DNA from: Bacillota bacterium
GTDB taxonomy: Bacteria; Bacillota; Clostridia; Oscillospirales; Oscillospiraceae
Assembly (NCBI GenBank): GCA_029224785.1
Contig: JAQXVF010000001.1
Coordinates: 1 to 64,000, forward strand
Length of the DNA: 64,000 nt
Direction of reading: 5' to 3'
The notes beneath the pieces are model-generated. The model had not been told where the DNA came from. It saw only the letters and a program-made list of their open reading frames with translations, and did not search any database. Positions within the stretch are counted from its first letter, which is position 1. Every line of letters begins with the position of its first letter. Positions 29,214-38,543 of the stretch are shown in pieces. A program made the translations under genes and the position numbers.

Positions 29214-30371
29214 TCATTTCATGCTTACAAAGGCATCGTTGACAATTTGTCTTGCCAGGCGGTCCGCATCCAGAATCTCCTCCAGAGAGGGCTGTGGCAG
29301 GAACGGGACCTTGCTTACCGCCAGAGAAACCAGGCGATAAATGTCATAAAAGCCGATTTTGTCCTTTAGGAACAAGGCAACCGCCGCCTCGTTTGCCCCG
29401 TTGAGGGCAGGGCAGGCTGTTCCGCCGGCTTTTGCGCACTCCATGGCCAGCTTCAGACACGGAAAGGCCTCCGGATCCGGCTTGCAGAAGCTGAGGCTTC
29501 CGCAGGAGGTCAGATCCAGCCGCTCCACCGGGCATTCCAAGCGGTGAGGATAGGTCAGCGCAAGCTGGATGGGCAGGCGCATATCCGGAGTCCCCAGTTG
29601 GGCCAGCATGGCTCCATCCACGGTCTCCACCAGGCTGTGGACTACACTCTGCCGGTGGATTACCACCCCCACCTTCTCCAGCGGAAGGCGGTACAGGCGC
29701 ATGGCCTCGATGACCTCCAGGCCCTTGTTCATCAAAGTCGCACAGTCCACGGTGATCTTAGGGCCCATTTTCCAATTGGGATGCTTCAGCGCGTCCGCCT
29801 TGGTCACTTTGGATAGATCCTCCGGGGCCATGGCAAAAAACGGCCCGCCGGAACAGGTCAGAATCAGGCGTCGGATCTCCCTTCGATCCCGGATCCCCAT
29901 GATGCACTGAAAAATGGCGGAATGCTCCGAATCCACCGGAATGATCTCCGCACCGTGTTTCTCCGCCTCCGCCATCACCAGTTCTCCGGCGCAGACCAGG
30001 GTTTCCTTGTTGGCAAGGCCGATCCGTTTCTTTTCCCGGATGGCCGCCAGAGTGGGCTTCAGTCCCACCATGCCGACTACCGCCGTGATGACGCAGTCCG
30101 CCTCCGGCACGGTGGCCGCCTCAATCAGCCCCTTCTCCCCCCAGGAAATCCGGATAGGCAGGCCAGCAAGCTCTTTTTGCAGAGCCTCCGCCGCCTCGCG
30201 GGTGGCCATCACCGCCAGACGGGGGCGAAACCTGCGGCACTGCTCCGCCATGCGCTCCACGTTGCTGCCTGCCGTCAGGGCAGCCACCGAAATGGGGAGC
30301 TTCTCCAAAACATCCAGGCTCTGGCGGCCGATGGAGCCGGTGGAACCCAGAATACTGACACATTTTATCAT
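29214..30371 (-). CDS. dxr: 1-deoxy-D-xylulose 5-phosphate reductoisomerase
   Basis: First committed MEP pathway step, NADPH-dependent. The 385-aa enzyme has the Rossmann motif GSTGSIGRQSLDVL at residues 8-21, the metal/substrate motif ISVDSEHSAIFQ-like (here IPVDSEHSAIFQ), SGGPF and PNWKMGPKITVDCATLMNKGLE-type segments. It starts almost directly on the cdsA stop (TGATATG). Confidence 0.97.
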   Translation of the reverse strand: MIKCVSILGSTGSIGRQSLDVLEKLPISVAALTAGSNVERMAEQCRRFRPRLAVMATREAAEALQKELAGLPIRISWGEKGLIEAATVPEADCVITAVVGMVGLKPTLAAIREKKRIGLANKETLVCAGELVMAEAEKHGAEIIPVDSEHSAIFQCIMGIRDRREIRRLILTCSGGPFFAMAPEDLSKVTKADALKHPNWKMGPKITVDCATLMNKGLEVIEAMRLYRLPLEKVGVVIHRQSVVHSLVETVDGAMLAQLGTPDMRLPIQLALTYPHRLECPVERLDLTSCGSLSFCKPDPEAFPCLKLAMECAKAGGTACPALNGANEAAVALFLKDKIGFYDIYRLVSLAVSKVPFLPQPSLEEILDADRLARQIVNDAFVSMK

Positions 30372-30372
30372 A

Positions 30373-31188
30373 TCATCTCACCGCCAGAGGCAACAGAATC
30401 AGCAGCAGCTCCATCATGGGGCCGACAACCATCATGGAATCGAATCGATCCAGGATCCCGCCGTGTCCGGGGATCAGATTGCCGTAGTCCTTGATGCCGG
30501 TCTGGCGCTTGATGACGGAAAAGCTCAGGTCTCCGAACACTGCACCCAGCGAGCCAAGGGTGCCGTATGCCAGTGCATACCCGTAGTTTACGCGGAATCC
30601 GAAAGCAAAATGCATCACCGCGCAGTACAGCAGCATCCCCAGGACCGCCGCTGCAATGCCGCCGACCACGCCCTCCACCGTTTTGTTGGGGCTGATCTTC
30701 GGAGCAAGTTTGTGTTTTCCCAACGCTCTGCCAGTAAAATATGCGCCGGTGTCCGACAGGAACGCCACAACGAAGGTGGTAAAGATCAGGTATTTTCCTT
30801 GGGTTCCGCTGTAGATTCGGACCAGGCTGGTCAGAAGATACGGAATCAGCAGCCCCGCAGCCATGCAGACAGCCGTTTGGGAGAAGGGAATTCCCTCCCG
30901 GTCCAGCATCATCTCCAGGAACAGGATTCCATACAGCACCAGCACGATCAGCAGGAACCAGGCCCGCTGGGCACCGAAAAAGCTCCACAGCGATACACAA
31001 AATGCCGCCGCCATGGACTCAATCACCAGTCTGGGACGGGTCACCATTCTGGTGCCGTACAGCAGTTCATAGGCAGCAATGGCCGCCATGACACCGAACA
31101 GCAGCGCCGTAACAATCTTTGGCAAAAACAGAATCACGATCAGCAGTGCCGGCAGCAGCACCGCTGCCGCAAGAACCCGTGTTTTCAT
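30373..31188 (-). CDS. cdsA: Phosphatidate cytidylyltransferase
   Basis: Makes CDP-diacylglycerol from phosphatidate and CTP, feeding phospholipid synthesis. The 271-aa protein has about eight membrane helices and the C-terminal signature around KRQTGIKDYGNLIPGHGGILDR plus DSMM. I start it at ATG 31188 after GGAGGTGTCTGAG; the frame is open upstream into uppS. The uppS stop lies just before this ATG. Confidence 0.95.
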   Translation of the reverse strand: MKTRVLAAAVLLPALLIVILFLPKIVTALLFGVMAAIAAYELLYGTRMVTRPRLVIESMAAAFCVSLWSFFGAQRAWFLLIVLVLYGILFLEMMLDREGIPFSQTAVCMAAGLLIPYLLTSLVRIYSGTQGKYLIFTTFVVAFLSDTGAYFTGRALGKHKLAPKISPNKTVEGVVGGIAAAVLGMLLYCAVMHFAFGFRVNYGYALAYGTLGSLGAVFGDLSFSVIKRQTGIKDYGNLIPGHGGILDRFDSMMVVGPMMELLLILLPLAVR

Positions 31189-31189
31189 C

Positions 31190-31918
31190 TCAGACACCTC
31201 CAAAACGACGATCTCTTTTATGGTATTCTTCAATGGCATCATCCAGATCCTTGGGTCCGAAATCCGGCCACAGTACATTCATAAACACATATTCCGAGTA
31301 AGCGGACTGCCACAGCAGAAAATTGCTGATCCGCTTCTCACCCGAAGGCCGGATCACCAGTTCCGGATCCGGGATCCCGCCAGAATACAGATACTGCCCG
31401 AAAAGATTCTCATCCAGCTCCTCCGGACGACGGCTGCCTGCGGCTACTTCCTCCGCAAACTGCCGGGCGGCCTTCACGATCTCATCCCTGCCTCCGTAAT
31501 TCAGACAGAAATTCACCTGGACATCATGGTACTGGGAGGAACGTGCCTCCGCGTCCCGGCAAAGCTGCTTTAAATCCGGCGAAAGGCGGGAAAGGTCCCC
31601 GAAAAAGCGGAAACAGACATGGTTCTTTTCCATGTCCCGCATTGCTTCCTCCAGATACTGCCGGAGCAGGATCATGATTCCCTGGATCTCCTCCTCGGAT
31701 CGTTTCCAGTTCTCCGTGGAGAACGCATACACCGTCAGATACCGGACACCCAGGGTCCGGCAGTAATTGGCGGTCCTCCGAAATGCTTCCGCACCGGCGG
31801 CATGACCCGCAGTCCGGGGCATTCCCCGCTTTTTCGCCCATCGACCGTTGCCGTCCATAATGATAGCAATGTGCCGGGGCGGGGGCAGAATCCGTTTCTT
31901 TTTGGAAAACAGGCCCAT
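31190..31918 (-). CDS. uppS: Undecaprenyl diphosphate synthase
   Basis: Extends farnesyl diphosphate to the C55 lipid carrier of cell wall synthesis. The 242-aa cis-prenyltransferase has HIAIIMDGNGRWAKKRG (catalytic Asp) near the N-terminus and the C-terminal RPSGEKRISNFLLWQ motif. I prefer ATG 31918 because AAGGACG is nine bases upstream; two earlier ATGs overlap or crowd that site. A terminator separates it from frr. Confidence 0.96.
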   Translation of the reverse strand: MGLFSKKKRILPPPRHIAIIMDGNGRWAKKRGMPRTAGHAAGAEAFRRTANYCRTLGVRYLTVYAFSTENWKRSEEEIQGIMILLRQYLEEAMRDMEKNHVCFRFFGDLSRLSPDLKQLCRDAEARSSQYHDVQVNFCLNYGGRDEIVKAARQFAEEVAAGSRRPEELDENLFGQYLYSGGIPDPELVIRPSGEKRISNFLLWQSAYSEYVFMNVLWPDFGPKDLDDAIEEYHKRDRRFGGV

Positions 31919-31936
31919 ACTCATCGTCCTTTCCAT

Positions 31937-31967
31937 GAAAAAACATTGGGGGCATTCGCCCCCAATG
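31937..31967 (-). terminator. Intra-operon terminator between frr and uppS
   Basis: CATTGGGGGC (31944-31953) pairs perfectly with GCCCCCAATG (31958-31967), and on the minus strand six T follow. It ends only about 20 bases before the uppS start, so uppS and the genes below receive read-through or have their own promoter. Confidence 0.8.
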
Positions 31968-32001
31968 GAATGTCAGAAGCTTTCGCTTTCGGCAGACGGG
32001 A

Positions 32002-32556
32002 TCAGATCGCCATCAGTTCCTTTTCCTTTGCGGCCAGGGCTTCATCCACTTTCTTGATGTTCTTATCCAGCATATCCTGCAGGTCTTTTTCCGCCTTCTT
32101 CTGCTCGTCTTCGGTGATCTCGGACTTCTTCTTCAGGTTTTTCACATAGTCCATGCCATCCCGGCGGACGTTTCTCATAGCCACCTTGGCCTCTTCGGAG
32201 TATTTTCTGACCTGCTTGGTCAGATCTTTCCGGCGCTCCTCGGTAAGCTGGGGGAACACCAGGCGGATCACGCGTCCGTCATTCTGGGGGTTGATGCCCA
32301 GATCGGAAGACAGGATCGCCTTCTGGATGGCCTTGAGAAGGGAGCTGTCCCAGGGCTGGATCACCAGAGTGCGGGCATCCGGGGAGGAGATCTGCGCTAC
32401 GCCGTTGAGCGGGGTGGCAGATCCGTAGTACTCCACGGTAATCCGGTCCAGAACCTTGGCATTTGCCCGGCCGGCGCGGACGGCATCGAAGTTCTCGATC
32501 AGCACGTCCAGTGTCTTTTCCATTTTTCTGCTGTATTCCTTAAAATCTACGCTCAT
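32002..32556 (-). CDS. frr: Ribosome recycling factor
   Basis: Splits post-termination ribosomes with EF-G. The 184-aa protein has the usual two-domain pattern: helical domain I, domain II with VEYYGSATPLNGVAQISSPDARTL, and C-terminal helices rich in Lys/Glu. pyrH lies 4 bases upstream. Confidence 0.97.
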   Translation of the reverse strand: MSVDFKEYSRKMEKTLDVLIENFDAVRAGRANAKVLDRITVEYYGSATPLNGVAQISSPDARTLVIQPWDSSLLKAIQKAILSSDLGINPQNDGRVIRLVFPQLTEERRKDLTKQVRKYSEEAKVAMRNVRRDGMDYVKNLKKKSEITEDEQKKAEKDLQDMLDKNIKKVDEALAAKEKELMAI

Positions 32557-32559
32557 TTG

Positions 32560-33279
32560 TCAGCCCTCCTTAACGACTGTTCCGATTTTTTCACCGTGCA
32601 GCACACGGATGATGTTCTTGGGATCCTTCAATGCAAAGCAAACCAGGGTCATGTGGTTATCCATAGCCAGCGTCATCGCCGTAGTGTCCGTGGCTTTCAG
32701 GTGGCGGGCCAGGACCTCATCGTAGGTAAGCTCGTCAAACTTCACGGCCGTGGGATCCAGATTGGGGTCGGCAGAATAGATGCCGTCCACGTTCTTCGCC
32801 AGAAATACCGCATCCGCCTCGATCTCCACACCCCGCAGGACTGCACCGGTGTCAGTGGAGAAGTAGGGATTACCGGTGCCTGCCCCGAAGAAGACCACCT
32901 TCCCCTCGTTCAGATATCGGTCCGCCAGATCTCTTGTAAAATACTCTGCGAATTTCGGCATTTCCACGGCGGAAAGCACTCTGGCCGGCACGCCCTGCTG
33001 CTCCAGGGCATCCGCCACCGCAATGCAGTTCATCACGGTGCCCAGCATTCCCATGGAGTCGGCATGGGAGCGCTGCATTTTGTCCGCGCCGTCCTTTACG
33101 CCCCGCCAGAAGTTGCCTGCACCGATGACCACGCCCAACTGCACACCCAGATCCGCAATGTCCCGGATCATCCGGCACACCTCATGGACAACGTCAAAAT
33201 CCAATCCGCGGTGCATCTCCCCGGCAAGGGCTTCTCCGCTGATCTTCAGAAGAATACGCTTGTATTTGATTTCCGACAA
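32560..33279 (-). CDS. pyrH: UMP kinase
   Basis: Phosphorylates UMP to UDP (amino acid kinase fold). It has KRILLKISGEALAG at the N-terminus, VIGAGNFWRG, and DADAVFLAKNVDGIY-type segment near the middle. No ATG is available. A GTG lies at 33285 only three bases after AAGGAG, and a TTG at 33279 lies nine bases after it. TTG also gives the more usual N-terminus, so I chose it (239 aa); the GTG remains possible. Confidence 0.93.
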   Translation of the reverse strand: MSEIKYKRILLKISGEALAGEMHRGLDFDVVHEVCRMIRDIADLGVQLGVVIGAGNFWRGVKDGADKMQRSHADSMGMLGTVMNCIAVADALEQQGVPARVLSAVEMPKFAEYFTRDLADRYLNEGKVVFFGAGTGNPYFSTDTGAVLRGVEIEADAVFLAKNVDGIYSADPNLDPTAVKFDELTYDEVLARHLKATDTTAMTLAMDNHMTLVCFALKDPKNIIRVLHGEKIGTVVKEG

Positions 33280-33430
33280 GATCACTCACTCCTTTTTGTT
33301 TTCCTGTTTATTTTATAATAAGATCCTCAAATTGACAACAGGAAAATCTTCTTTTTCGGAATTGTTTCCTTTTTTTTCACAAACTCCCTGCTGCACAGGA
33401 AAGTTTTCCCGGACAGATGCGGATTCCATG

Positions 33431-33459
33431 TTGCAAAACGGCGCCAAATCGGTTATAAT
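33431..33459 (+). promoter_or_regulatory. Promoter of glnS
   Basis: TTGCAA (33431-33436), 17-base spacer and exact TATAAT (33454-33459), about 35 bases before the glnS start. No T-box is present in the short leader. Confidence 0.75.
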
Positions 33460-33494
33460 TTCAGGATAAACATCCTTTGAAGAGAGGTTACACT

Positions 33495-35174
33495 ATGGCT
33501 GAGGCTACTGAGAGCAGAAATTTCATCCACGCCTACATTGAAGAGGACATTGCGCCTTCCGGACAGTTCGCAGGCAAGACAGTCCACACCCGGTTTCCCC
33601 CGGAACCCAACGGCTACCTCCACATCGGTCACTGCAAGGCGCTGATCATCGATTTCGGCACTGCGGAAAAGTTCGGCGGCCTGTGCAACCTCCGCATGGA
33701 CGACACCAACCCCACCAAGGAAGATGTGGAATTCGTAAATGCCATCCAGGAGGACATTCACTGGCTGGGTTTTGACTGGGGTGACCGGTTCTATTATGGT
33801 TCCGATTACTTTGAAAAAGACTACGAGTACGCCGTAGAACTGATCAAAAAGGGCCTTGCCTACGTGTGTGAGCTGACACCGGAGCAGTTTAAGGAATACC
33901 GCGGCGACCTTACCACCCCCGCCACCTCCCCTTACCGGGACCGTCCCATGGAGGAGAGTCTGGATCTGTTTGCCCGGATGCGCGCCGGCGAATTCCCGGA
34001 CAACGCCATGACTCTGAGAGCCAAAATCGATCTGGCCTCCGGCAACTTCAATATGCGGGACCCGGTCATCTACCGGATCCGCCATATGCACCACCACCGT
34101 CAGGGAGACAAGTGGTGCATCTACCCCATGTATGACTTTGCCCATCCCATTCAGGATGCCCTGGAGGGAATCACCCACTCCCTGTGCTCTCTGGAGTTTG
34201 AGAACCACCGTCCCCTGTACAACTGGGTGGTGGAAAACGTGTCCGTTCCCAATCATCCCCGGCAGATTGAATTTGCCCGTCTGGGCATCGACCACACCGT
34301 TCTTTCCAAGCGGAAGCTCCGCCAGTTGGTGGAGGAGGGTCGGGTATCCGGCTGGGACGATCCCCGTATGCCCACGCTTTGCGGTCTCCGCCGCCGGGGC
34401 TACACCCCAAAGAGCATCCGGAACTTCTGTGATCGGGTGGGCGTGGCCAAATCCCCCAACACCATCCCCTATGCCTTCCTTGAATACTGCCTGCGGGAAG
34501 ATCTGAACGAAACCGCAGAGCGGGTCATGGCTGTGCTTCGCCCCGTGAAACTGACCATTACCAACTATCCCGAAGGACAGAGTGAAGTCTTTCAGGTGGA
34601 AAACAACCCCAATGACCCTGGAGCCGGCACCCGGGAAGTCACTTTCTCCCGGAATCTGTGGATCGAAAGTGACGATTTCCTGGCAGAGCCCATCCCCAAG
34701 TACAAGCGGCTGTATCCGTCGGGTCCGGAGTGCCGTCTGAAGGGTGCCTATGTGATTCAGTGCACCGGCTGTGTCCGGGATGAAAACGGCAATGTGGTGG
34801 AAGTGCTGGCCACTTATGATCCCGAAAGCCGCGGAGGAGACCCCGCAGACGGCCGGAAGATCAAGGGCGCAACAATCCATTGGGTGGATGCCGCCACCTG
34901 TGTGGACGCAGAGGTCCGTCAGTATTCCAACCTTTTCGACGATCCCGATCCCGATGCTGCCGGAAAGGACTTTCTGGCCTGCCTGAATCCCAACTCTCTG
35001 GAAGTTCTTACCGGATGTAAGGTGGAGGCCAGTCTGAAGGATATTCAGGCCCCTGCCTCTCTGCAGTTCATGCGCCTGGGTTACTTCTGCCCGGACAGTA
35101 AGGATTCCGCCCCCGGCCATCTGGTATTCAACCGCTCCGTCAGCCTGAAGGACAGCTTCAAGCCGGGTATGTAA
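33495..35174 (+). CDS. glnS: Glutaminyl-tRNA synthetase
   Basis: Class I synthetase that charges tRNA-Gln directly (559 aa). It has PPEPNGYLHIGHCKA (HIGH motif, about residues 34-48) and VLSKRKL (KMSKS motif, near 271-277), RRRGYTPKSIRNFC-type segment and the C-terminal double beta-barrel anticodon-binding domains. These barrels, and DDTNP after the HIGH region, favour GlnRS over GluRS. Start ATG 33495 follows AGAGAGG. GlnRS is patchy in Firmicutes, many of which use GatCAB instead. Confidence 0.94.
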   Translation: MAEATESRNFIHAYIEEDIAPSGQFAGKTVHTRFPPEPNGYLHIGHCKALIIDFGTAEKFGGLCNLRMDDTNPTKEDVEFVNAIQEDIHWLGFDWGDRFYYGSDYFEKDYEYAVELIKKGLAYVCELTPEQFKEYRGDLTTPATSPYRDRPMEESLDLFARMRAGEFPDNAMTLRAKIDLASGNFNMRDPVIYRIRHMHHHRQGDKWCIYPMYDFAHPIQDALEGITHSLCSLEFENHRPLYNWVVENVSVPNHPRQIEFARLGIDHTVLSKRKLRQLVEEGRVSGWDDPRMPTLCGLRRRGYTPKSIRNFCDRVGVAKSPNTIPYAFLEYCLREDLNETAERVMAVLRPVKLTITNYPEGQSEVFQVENNPNDPGAGTREVTFSRNLWIESDDFLAEPIPKYKRLYPSGPECRLKGAYVIQCTGCVRDENGNVVEVLATYDPESRGGDPADGRKIKGATIHWVDAATCVDAEVRQYSNLFDDPDPDAAGKDFLACLNPNSLEVLTGCKVEASLKDIQAPASLQFMRLGYFCPDSKDSAPGHLVFNRSVSLKDSFKPGM

Positions 35175-35177
35175 TCA

Positions 35178-35204
35178 ACCGGCCCCGCATGATGCGGGGC
35201 CGGT
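35178..35204. terminator. Terminator after glnS, readable on both strands
   Basis: A perfect inverted repeat (ACCGGCCCCGCAT with ATGCGGGGCCGGT) lies directly after the glnS stop. The T tract is weak on both strands. It would also end any minus-strand transcript coming from the structured interval at 35.2-35.45 kb. Confidence 0.65.
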
Positions 35205-35447
35205 TCAAACTGTCTTAGAACGATCTTTCCCTCCGGGAACGGCAGCGCGCAGTCTTTTCTCGAACGGATGCGGGCGGTGCATAAGCTGCATCGCCCGCCA
35301 ACTCTATTTATTTTGATTTCGTATTTCCACTGGCTTCCGCTTTCAGGATCAACGTGTCACAGGACCCGCCGTCGGCTTATCCGCAGATATTTCCGCGGCA
35401 TCGGCTGTCCTCATCGATCCTCCTGTGTACCTCTATTATACGATAAC
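35205..35447 (-). other. Structured gene-free interval, possible small RNA with a 21-codon leader-like frame
   Basis: This stretch between glnS and csoR has no gene of normal size. On the minus strand a TATAAT (about 35442-35437) is followed by a strong AGGAGG and an ATG near 35413 that opens a 21-codon frame (MRTADAAEIS...). CACAGGA (minus strand, 35427-35421) pairs with TCCTGTG (35364-35358) to close a domain with inner GC hairpins. Further on GCGGGCG...CGCCCGC forms a strong hairpin (about 35268-35299). The run ends at the terminator by glnS. I could not match it to an RNA family I know. Confidence 0.4.
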
Positions 35448-35506
35448 CTCCGGAAAAATCATTGCCAAATTATGAAGAAACCGGAAAAGATTTTTGAATG
35501 TCCCTC

Positions 35507-35535
35507 TTGACTTATACCCCATGGGGGTATATAAT
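35507..35535 (+). promoter_or_regulatory. Promoter of csoR-copA
   Basis: TTGACT (35507-35512), 17-base spacer, exact TATAAT (35530-35535). One CsoR-type palindrome fills the spacer and another lies just after the transcription start. Confidence 0.85.
35514..35530 (+). promoter_or_regulatory. CsoR operator 1 (promoter spacer)
   Basis: ATACCCCATGGGGGTAT, a GC-rich palindrome with the C-run/G-run pattern known for CsoR copper sensors, located between -35 and -10 so that binding would block RNA polymerase. Confidence 0.8.
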
Positions 35536-35539
35536 ACGA

Positions 35540-35555
35540 ATACCCCTATGGGGTA
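35540..35555 (+). promoter_or_regulatory. CsoR operator 2 (start region)
   Basis: ATACCCCTATGGGGTAT-type palindrome directly downstream of the -10. Centre-to-centre distance to operator 1 is about 25 bases, so two CsoR tetramers could bind side by side. Confidence 0.8.
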
Positions 35556-35576
35556 TTTTCTCAGGAGGTTCTGAAT

Positions 35577-35885
35577 ATGGAAGCGTTTGAATGCTGCTGC
35601 GGCTCCGGAAAGACCACCGTCCGCAGCGAAGAAGAGAAGAAGAAACTGCAGAATCGCCTCCGGCGCATCGAGGGGCAGATCCGGGGGATCGAAAACATGG
35701 TGGCACAGGATTCCTACTGCAATGATATCCTGGTGCAGTGTGCCGCGGTCACCGCCGCCGTCAATTCCTTCAGCCGGGAGATTTTGGCAAATCACATCCA
35801 CGGATGTGTGACCCGAGACATCCGCGATGGCAAAGACGAGGTCGTGGACGAGCTTCTGGCCACTTTGCAGAAATTGATGAAATAG
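35577..35885 (+). CDS. csoR: Copper-sensing transcriptional repressor CsoR
   Basis: A 102-aa all-helical repressor that leaves DNA when it binds Cu(I). The Cu(I) ligands Cys-His-Cys are present: Cys in DSYCNDI, then His and Cys in NHIHGC, spaced as in CsoR. The early part holds [16 protein letters not shown], typical of the DUF156 fold. An extra N-terminal CCCGSG cluster is unusual and may also bind metal. It stands first in an operon with copA, behind two matching operators, so it should be autoregulated. Confidence 0.93.
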   Translation: MEAFECCCGSGKTTVRSEEEKKKLQNRLRRIEGQIRGIENMVAQDSYCNDILVQCAAVTAAVNSFSREILANHIHGCVTRDIRDGKDEVVDELLATLQKLMK

Positions 35886-35940
35886 CGCCCAATCGTGGGC
35901 ACAATATCCACAGGCAATCAAAAAAGGATGGGATAGAAAT

Positions 35941-38466
35941 ATGATTCAATACGATGTAACGGGCATGAGCTGTGCTGCCTGCAGCGCCCGGATTGAAAAG
36001 GCAGTCTCCCAGGTCCCCGGCGTCACGCAGTGCGCCGTGAACCTTCTGACCAACTCCATGAGCGTAGAGGGAACCGCCTCCCCGGAGGTGGTGATCCGGG
36101 CGGTCACCCAGGCCGGCTACGGTGCCAGCCTGAAGGGGCAGAATTCCCCTGATTCCGCCGGAGGCTCCCGGAAAGATGCCCTGCAGGATCGGGAGACTCC
36201 CGCTCTGCGCAGGCGGCTCATCGCCTCCTCCGGTTTTCTGCTTCTTCTGATGTATCTTTCCATGGGGCATATGATGGGTTCCTGGCCGGTCCCCGCATTT
36301 CTGCAGGGAAACCCCATGGCGCTGGGTCTCATGCAGCTTCTTCTCTCCGGTATCATTCTGGTTATCAATCAGAAGTTTTTCGTCAGCGGGTTTCAAAGCC
36401 TGTGGCGCAGGGCACCCAACATGGACACGCTGGTTGCCCTGGGTTCCGGGGCCTCCTTCGGTTGGAGCGTTGTCTGCCTGTTTCTGATGACAACCGCCCA
36501 GCTTCGGGGAGATGCCGATGCCGTCATGGAGTCTCTGCACAACCTGTATTTTGAGTCCGCTGCCATGATCCTGACGCTGATCACCGTTGGAAAAATGCTG
36601 GAGGCCCGTTCCAAAGGCAAAACCACCGACGCCATCAAAGCCCTGATAGAACTGTCGCCCCAGACCGCAGCCGTGGAACGGGAGGGCCGGGAAATCACTC
36701 TGCCTGTGGATCAGGTCACTGTGGGAGATGTATTCCTCGTCCGTCCCGGAGAGAGCATCCCGGTGGACGGTATCATTCTGGAGGGAAACAGCGCCGTCAA
36801 CGAGGCAGCCCTCACCGGGGAGAGCATCCCGGCGGACAAAGGTCCGGGAGACCTGGTATCTGCCGCCACCATCAATCAGTCCGGCTTCCTCCGCTGCCGG
36901 GCCACCCGGGTGGGGCAGGACACCACCCTCTCCCAAATCATCCGCATGGTCAGCGATGCCGCTGCCTCCAAGGCACCCATCGCCAAGGTAGCAGATCGGA
37001 TATCCGGCATCTTCGTCCCCGGGGTGATCTCCCTGTCCCTGATCACCCTGGTCGTGTGGCTTCTGCTGGGCCGGGAGTTCTCCTACGCTCTGGCAAGGGC
37101 CATCTCCGTTCTGGTCATCAGTTGCCCATGCGCTCTTGGCCTTGCCACTCCGGTTGCCATCATGGTCGGCAGCGGTGTCGGCGCACGAAACGGCATTCTT
37201 TTCAAAACTGCCGTGTCTCTGGAGGAAGCCGGCAAAACCGATGTGGTGGTACTGGATAAGACCGGTACCATCACCAGCGGACACCCCAAGGTCACTGATG
37301 TGGTCCCCGTTCCCGGTCAGACGGAGCAGTCTCTGGTGCAGCTTGCCCTGGACCTGGAGGCAAAAAGCGAGCATCCTCTGGCAAAAGCCATCCTCTCCTA
37401 CGGAGAAAGCCATGCCATGACTCCCAATGAAGTGGAGAATTTCACCGCTTTGCCCGGCAATGGGCTTTCTGCCGGAAAGGATGGTCAGATGCTTCTGGGG
37501 GGCAGCATGGAGTTCATCGCCTCCCGCGCTGCCGTTTCCAAAGAGATGGAGGAAAAGGCACTTCTGCTTGCTCAGGAGGGAAAGACGCCCCTGCTCTTCT
37601 GCCGCGGAAACACCTTCTGCGGCATGATTGCCGTGGCGGACACAATGAAAGAGGACAGCCCCGCTGCCATTGCCCGGCTTCACAGCATGGGCATCCATGT
37701 GGTGATGCTCACCGGTGACAACCGGCGCACCGCAGAGGCCATCGGCCGTCAGGCAGGCGTGGACGAGGTCATTGCCGGCGTGCTTCCCGAAGGAAAAGAG
37801 CGGGAGATCCGCAGGCTGAAGCAGTCCGGCAAGGTGACCATGGTAGGCGACGGCATCAACGATGCCCCTGCCCTCACCCGGGCGGACATCGGAATCGCCA
37901 TCGGTGCCGGCGCAGACGTGGCCATTGAGGCTGCCGATGTGGTGCTGATGAAAAGCAGTCTGATGGATGTTCCCGCCGCCATTTCCCTTTCCCGGGCGGC
38001 CCTGAAAAACATCCACCAGAACCTGTTCTGGGCCTTTTTCTACAACGCCATTGGAATCCCCCTGGCTACCGGCGCCTTTACCGCCTTTGGCCTGACGCTG
38101 AGTCCCATGTTCGGCGCTGCAGCCATGAGTCTGTCCAGCTTCTGCGTGGTCTCCAATGCCCTCCGGCTCAATTTCTTCAAGCCCTACAAGACAAATCCCG
38201 GCAGAAAGCCATCCGTCCGGAAACCAGCGCCTCAAAAGCCCCTGCTTCGAACCATGGTCATCGAAGGGATGATGTGTTCCCACTGTGAAAACGCCGTCCG
38301 GAGTGCCCTGGAGGCCCTCCCTCAGGTGCAATCCGCCCAGGTCAGCCATACGAAGGGCACCGCAGTGGTCACTCTTCGGTCTGACATCGTCGATGAAGCT
38401 CTGAAAAAAGCAGTGGAAGCAGAGGATTACACGGTCGTCTCCATCTGTCCTTCCCGGGAGAAATAG
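35941..38466 (+). CDS. copA: Cu(I)-exporting P1B-type ATPase
   Basis: Exports Cu(I) using ATP (841 aa). It has an N-terminal metal-binding HMA domain with CAAC (C11, C14), eight predicted membrane helices with the ion-binding SCPCALG, the TGES actuator motif, the phosphorylation motif DKTGTIT and [11 protein letters not shown] second HMA domain with CSHC (C779, C782) is fused at the C-terminus after a basic linker, a place where a separate CopZ chaperone might otherwise act. It follows csoR by 55 bases and shares its copper-controlled promoter. Confidence 0.96.
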   Translation: MIQYDVTGMSCAACSARIEKAVSQVPGVTQCAVNLLTNSMSVEGTASPEVVIRAVTQAGYGASLKGQNSPDSAGGSRKDALQDRETPALRRRLIASSGFLLLLMYLSMGHMMGSWPVPAFLQGNPMALGLMQLLLSGIILVINQKFFVSGFQSLWRRAPNMDTLVALGSGASFGWSVVCLFLMTTAQLRGDADAVMESLHNLYFESAAMILTLITVGKMLEARSKGKTTDAIKALIELSPQTAAVEREGREITLPVDQVTVGDVFLVRPGESIPVDGIILEGNSAVNEAALTGESIPADKGPGDLVSAATINQSGFLRCRATRVGQDTTLSQIIRMVSDAAASKAPIAKVADRISGIFVPGVISLSLITLVVWLLLGREFSYALARAISVLVISCPCALGLATPVAIMVGSGVGARNGILFKTAVSLEEAGKTDVVVLDKTGTITSGHPKVTDVVPVPGQTEQSLVQLALDLEAKSEHPLAKAILSYGESHAMTPNEVENFTALPGNGLSAGKDGQMLLGGSMEFIASRAAVSKEMEEKALLLAQEGKTPLLFCRGNTFCGMIAVADTMKEDSPAAIARLHSMGIHVVMLTGDNRRTAEAIGRQAGVDEVIAGVLPEGKEREIRRLKQSGKVTMVGDGINDAPALTRADIGIAIGAGADVAIEAADVVLMKSSLMDVPAAISLSRAALKNIHQNLFWAFFYNAIGIPLATGAFTAFGLTLSPMFGAAAMSLSSFCVVSNALRLNFFKPYKTNPGRKPSVRKPAPQKPLLRTMVIEGMMCSHCENAVRSALEALPQVQSAQVSHTKGTAVVTLRSDIVDEALKKAVEAEDYTVVSICPSREK

Positions 38467-38543
38467 AGAAAGATCGGGCAGCGCCGCCGCAGCAGCCCTG
38501 AGGGAAGTCCGTTTTCACTTTTTCGAAAAAATGCAAAAAATAT

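Noticed and set aside
35268-35510. 80-codon plus-strand frame in the gap before csoR
   Set aside because: No ribosome binding site, runs across the csoR -35, and composition is unlike a protein; the interval reads better as structured RNA.
35770-38349. 859-codon minus-strand frame
   Set aside because: Shadow of copA; the plus-strand frame has all P1B ATPase motifs.
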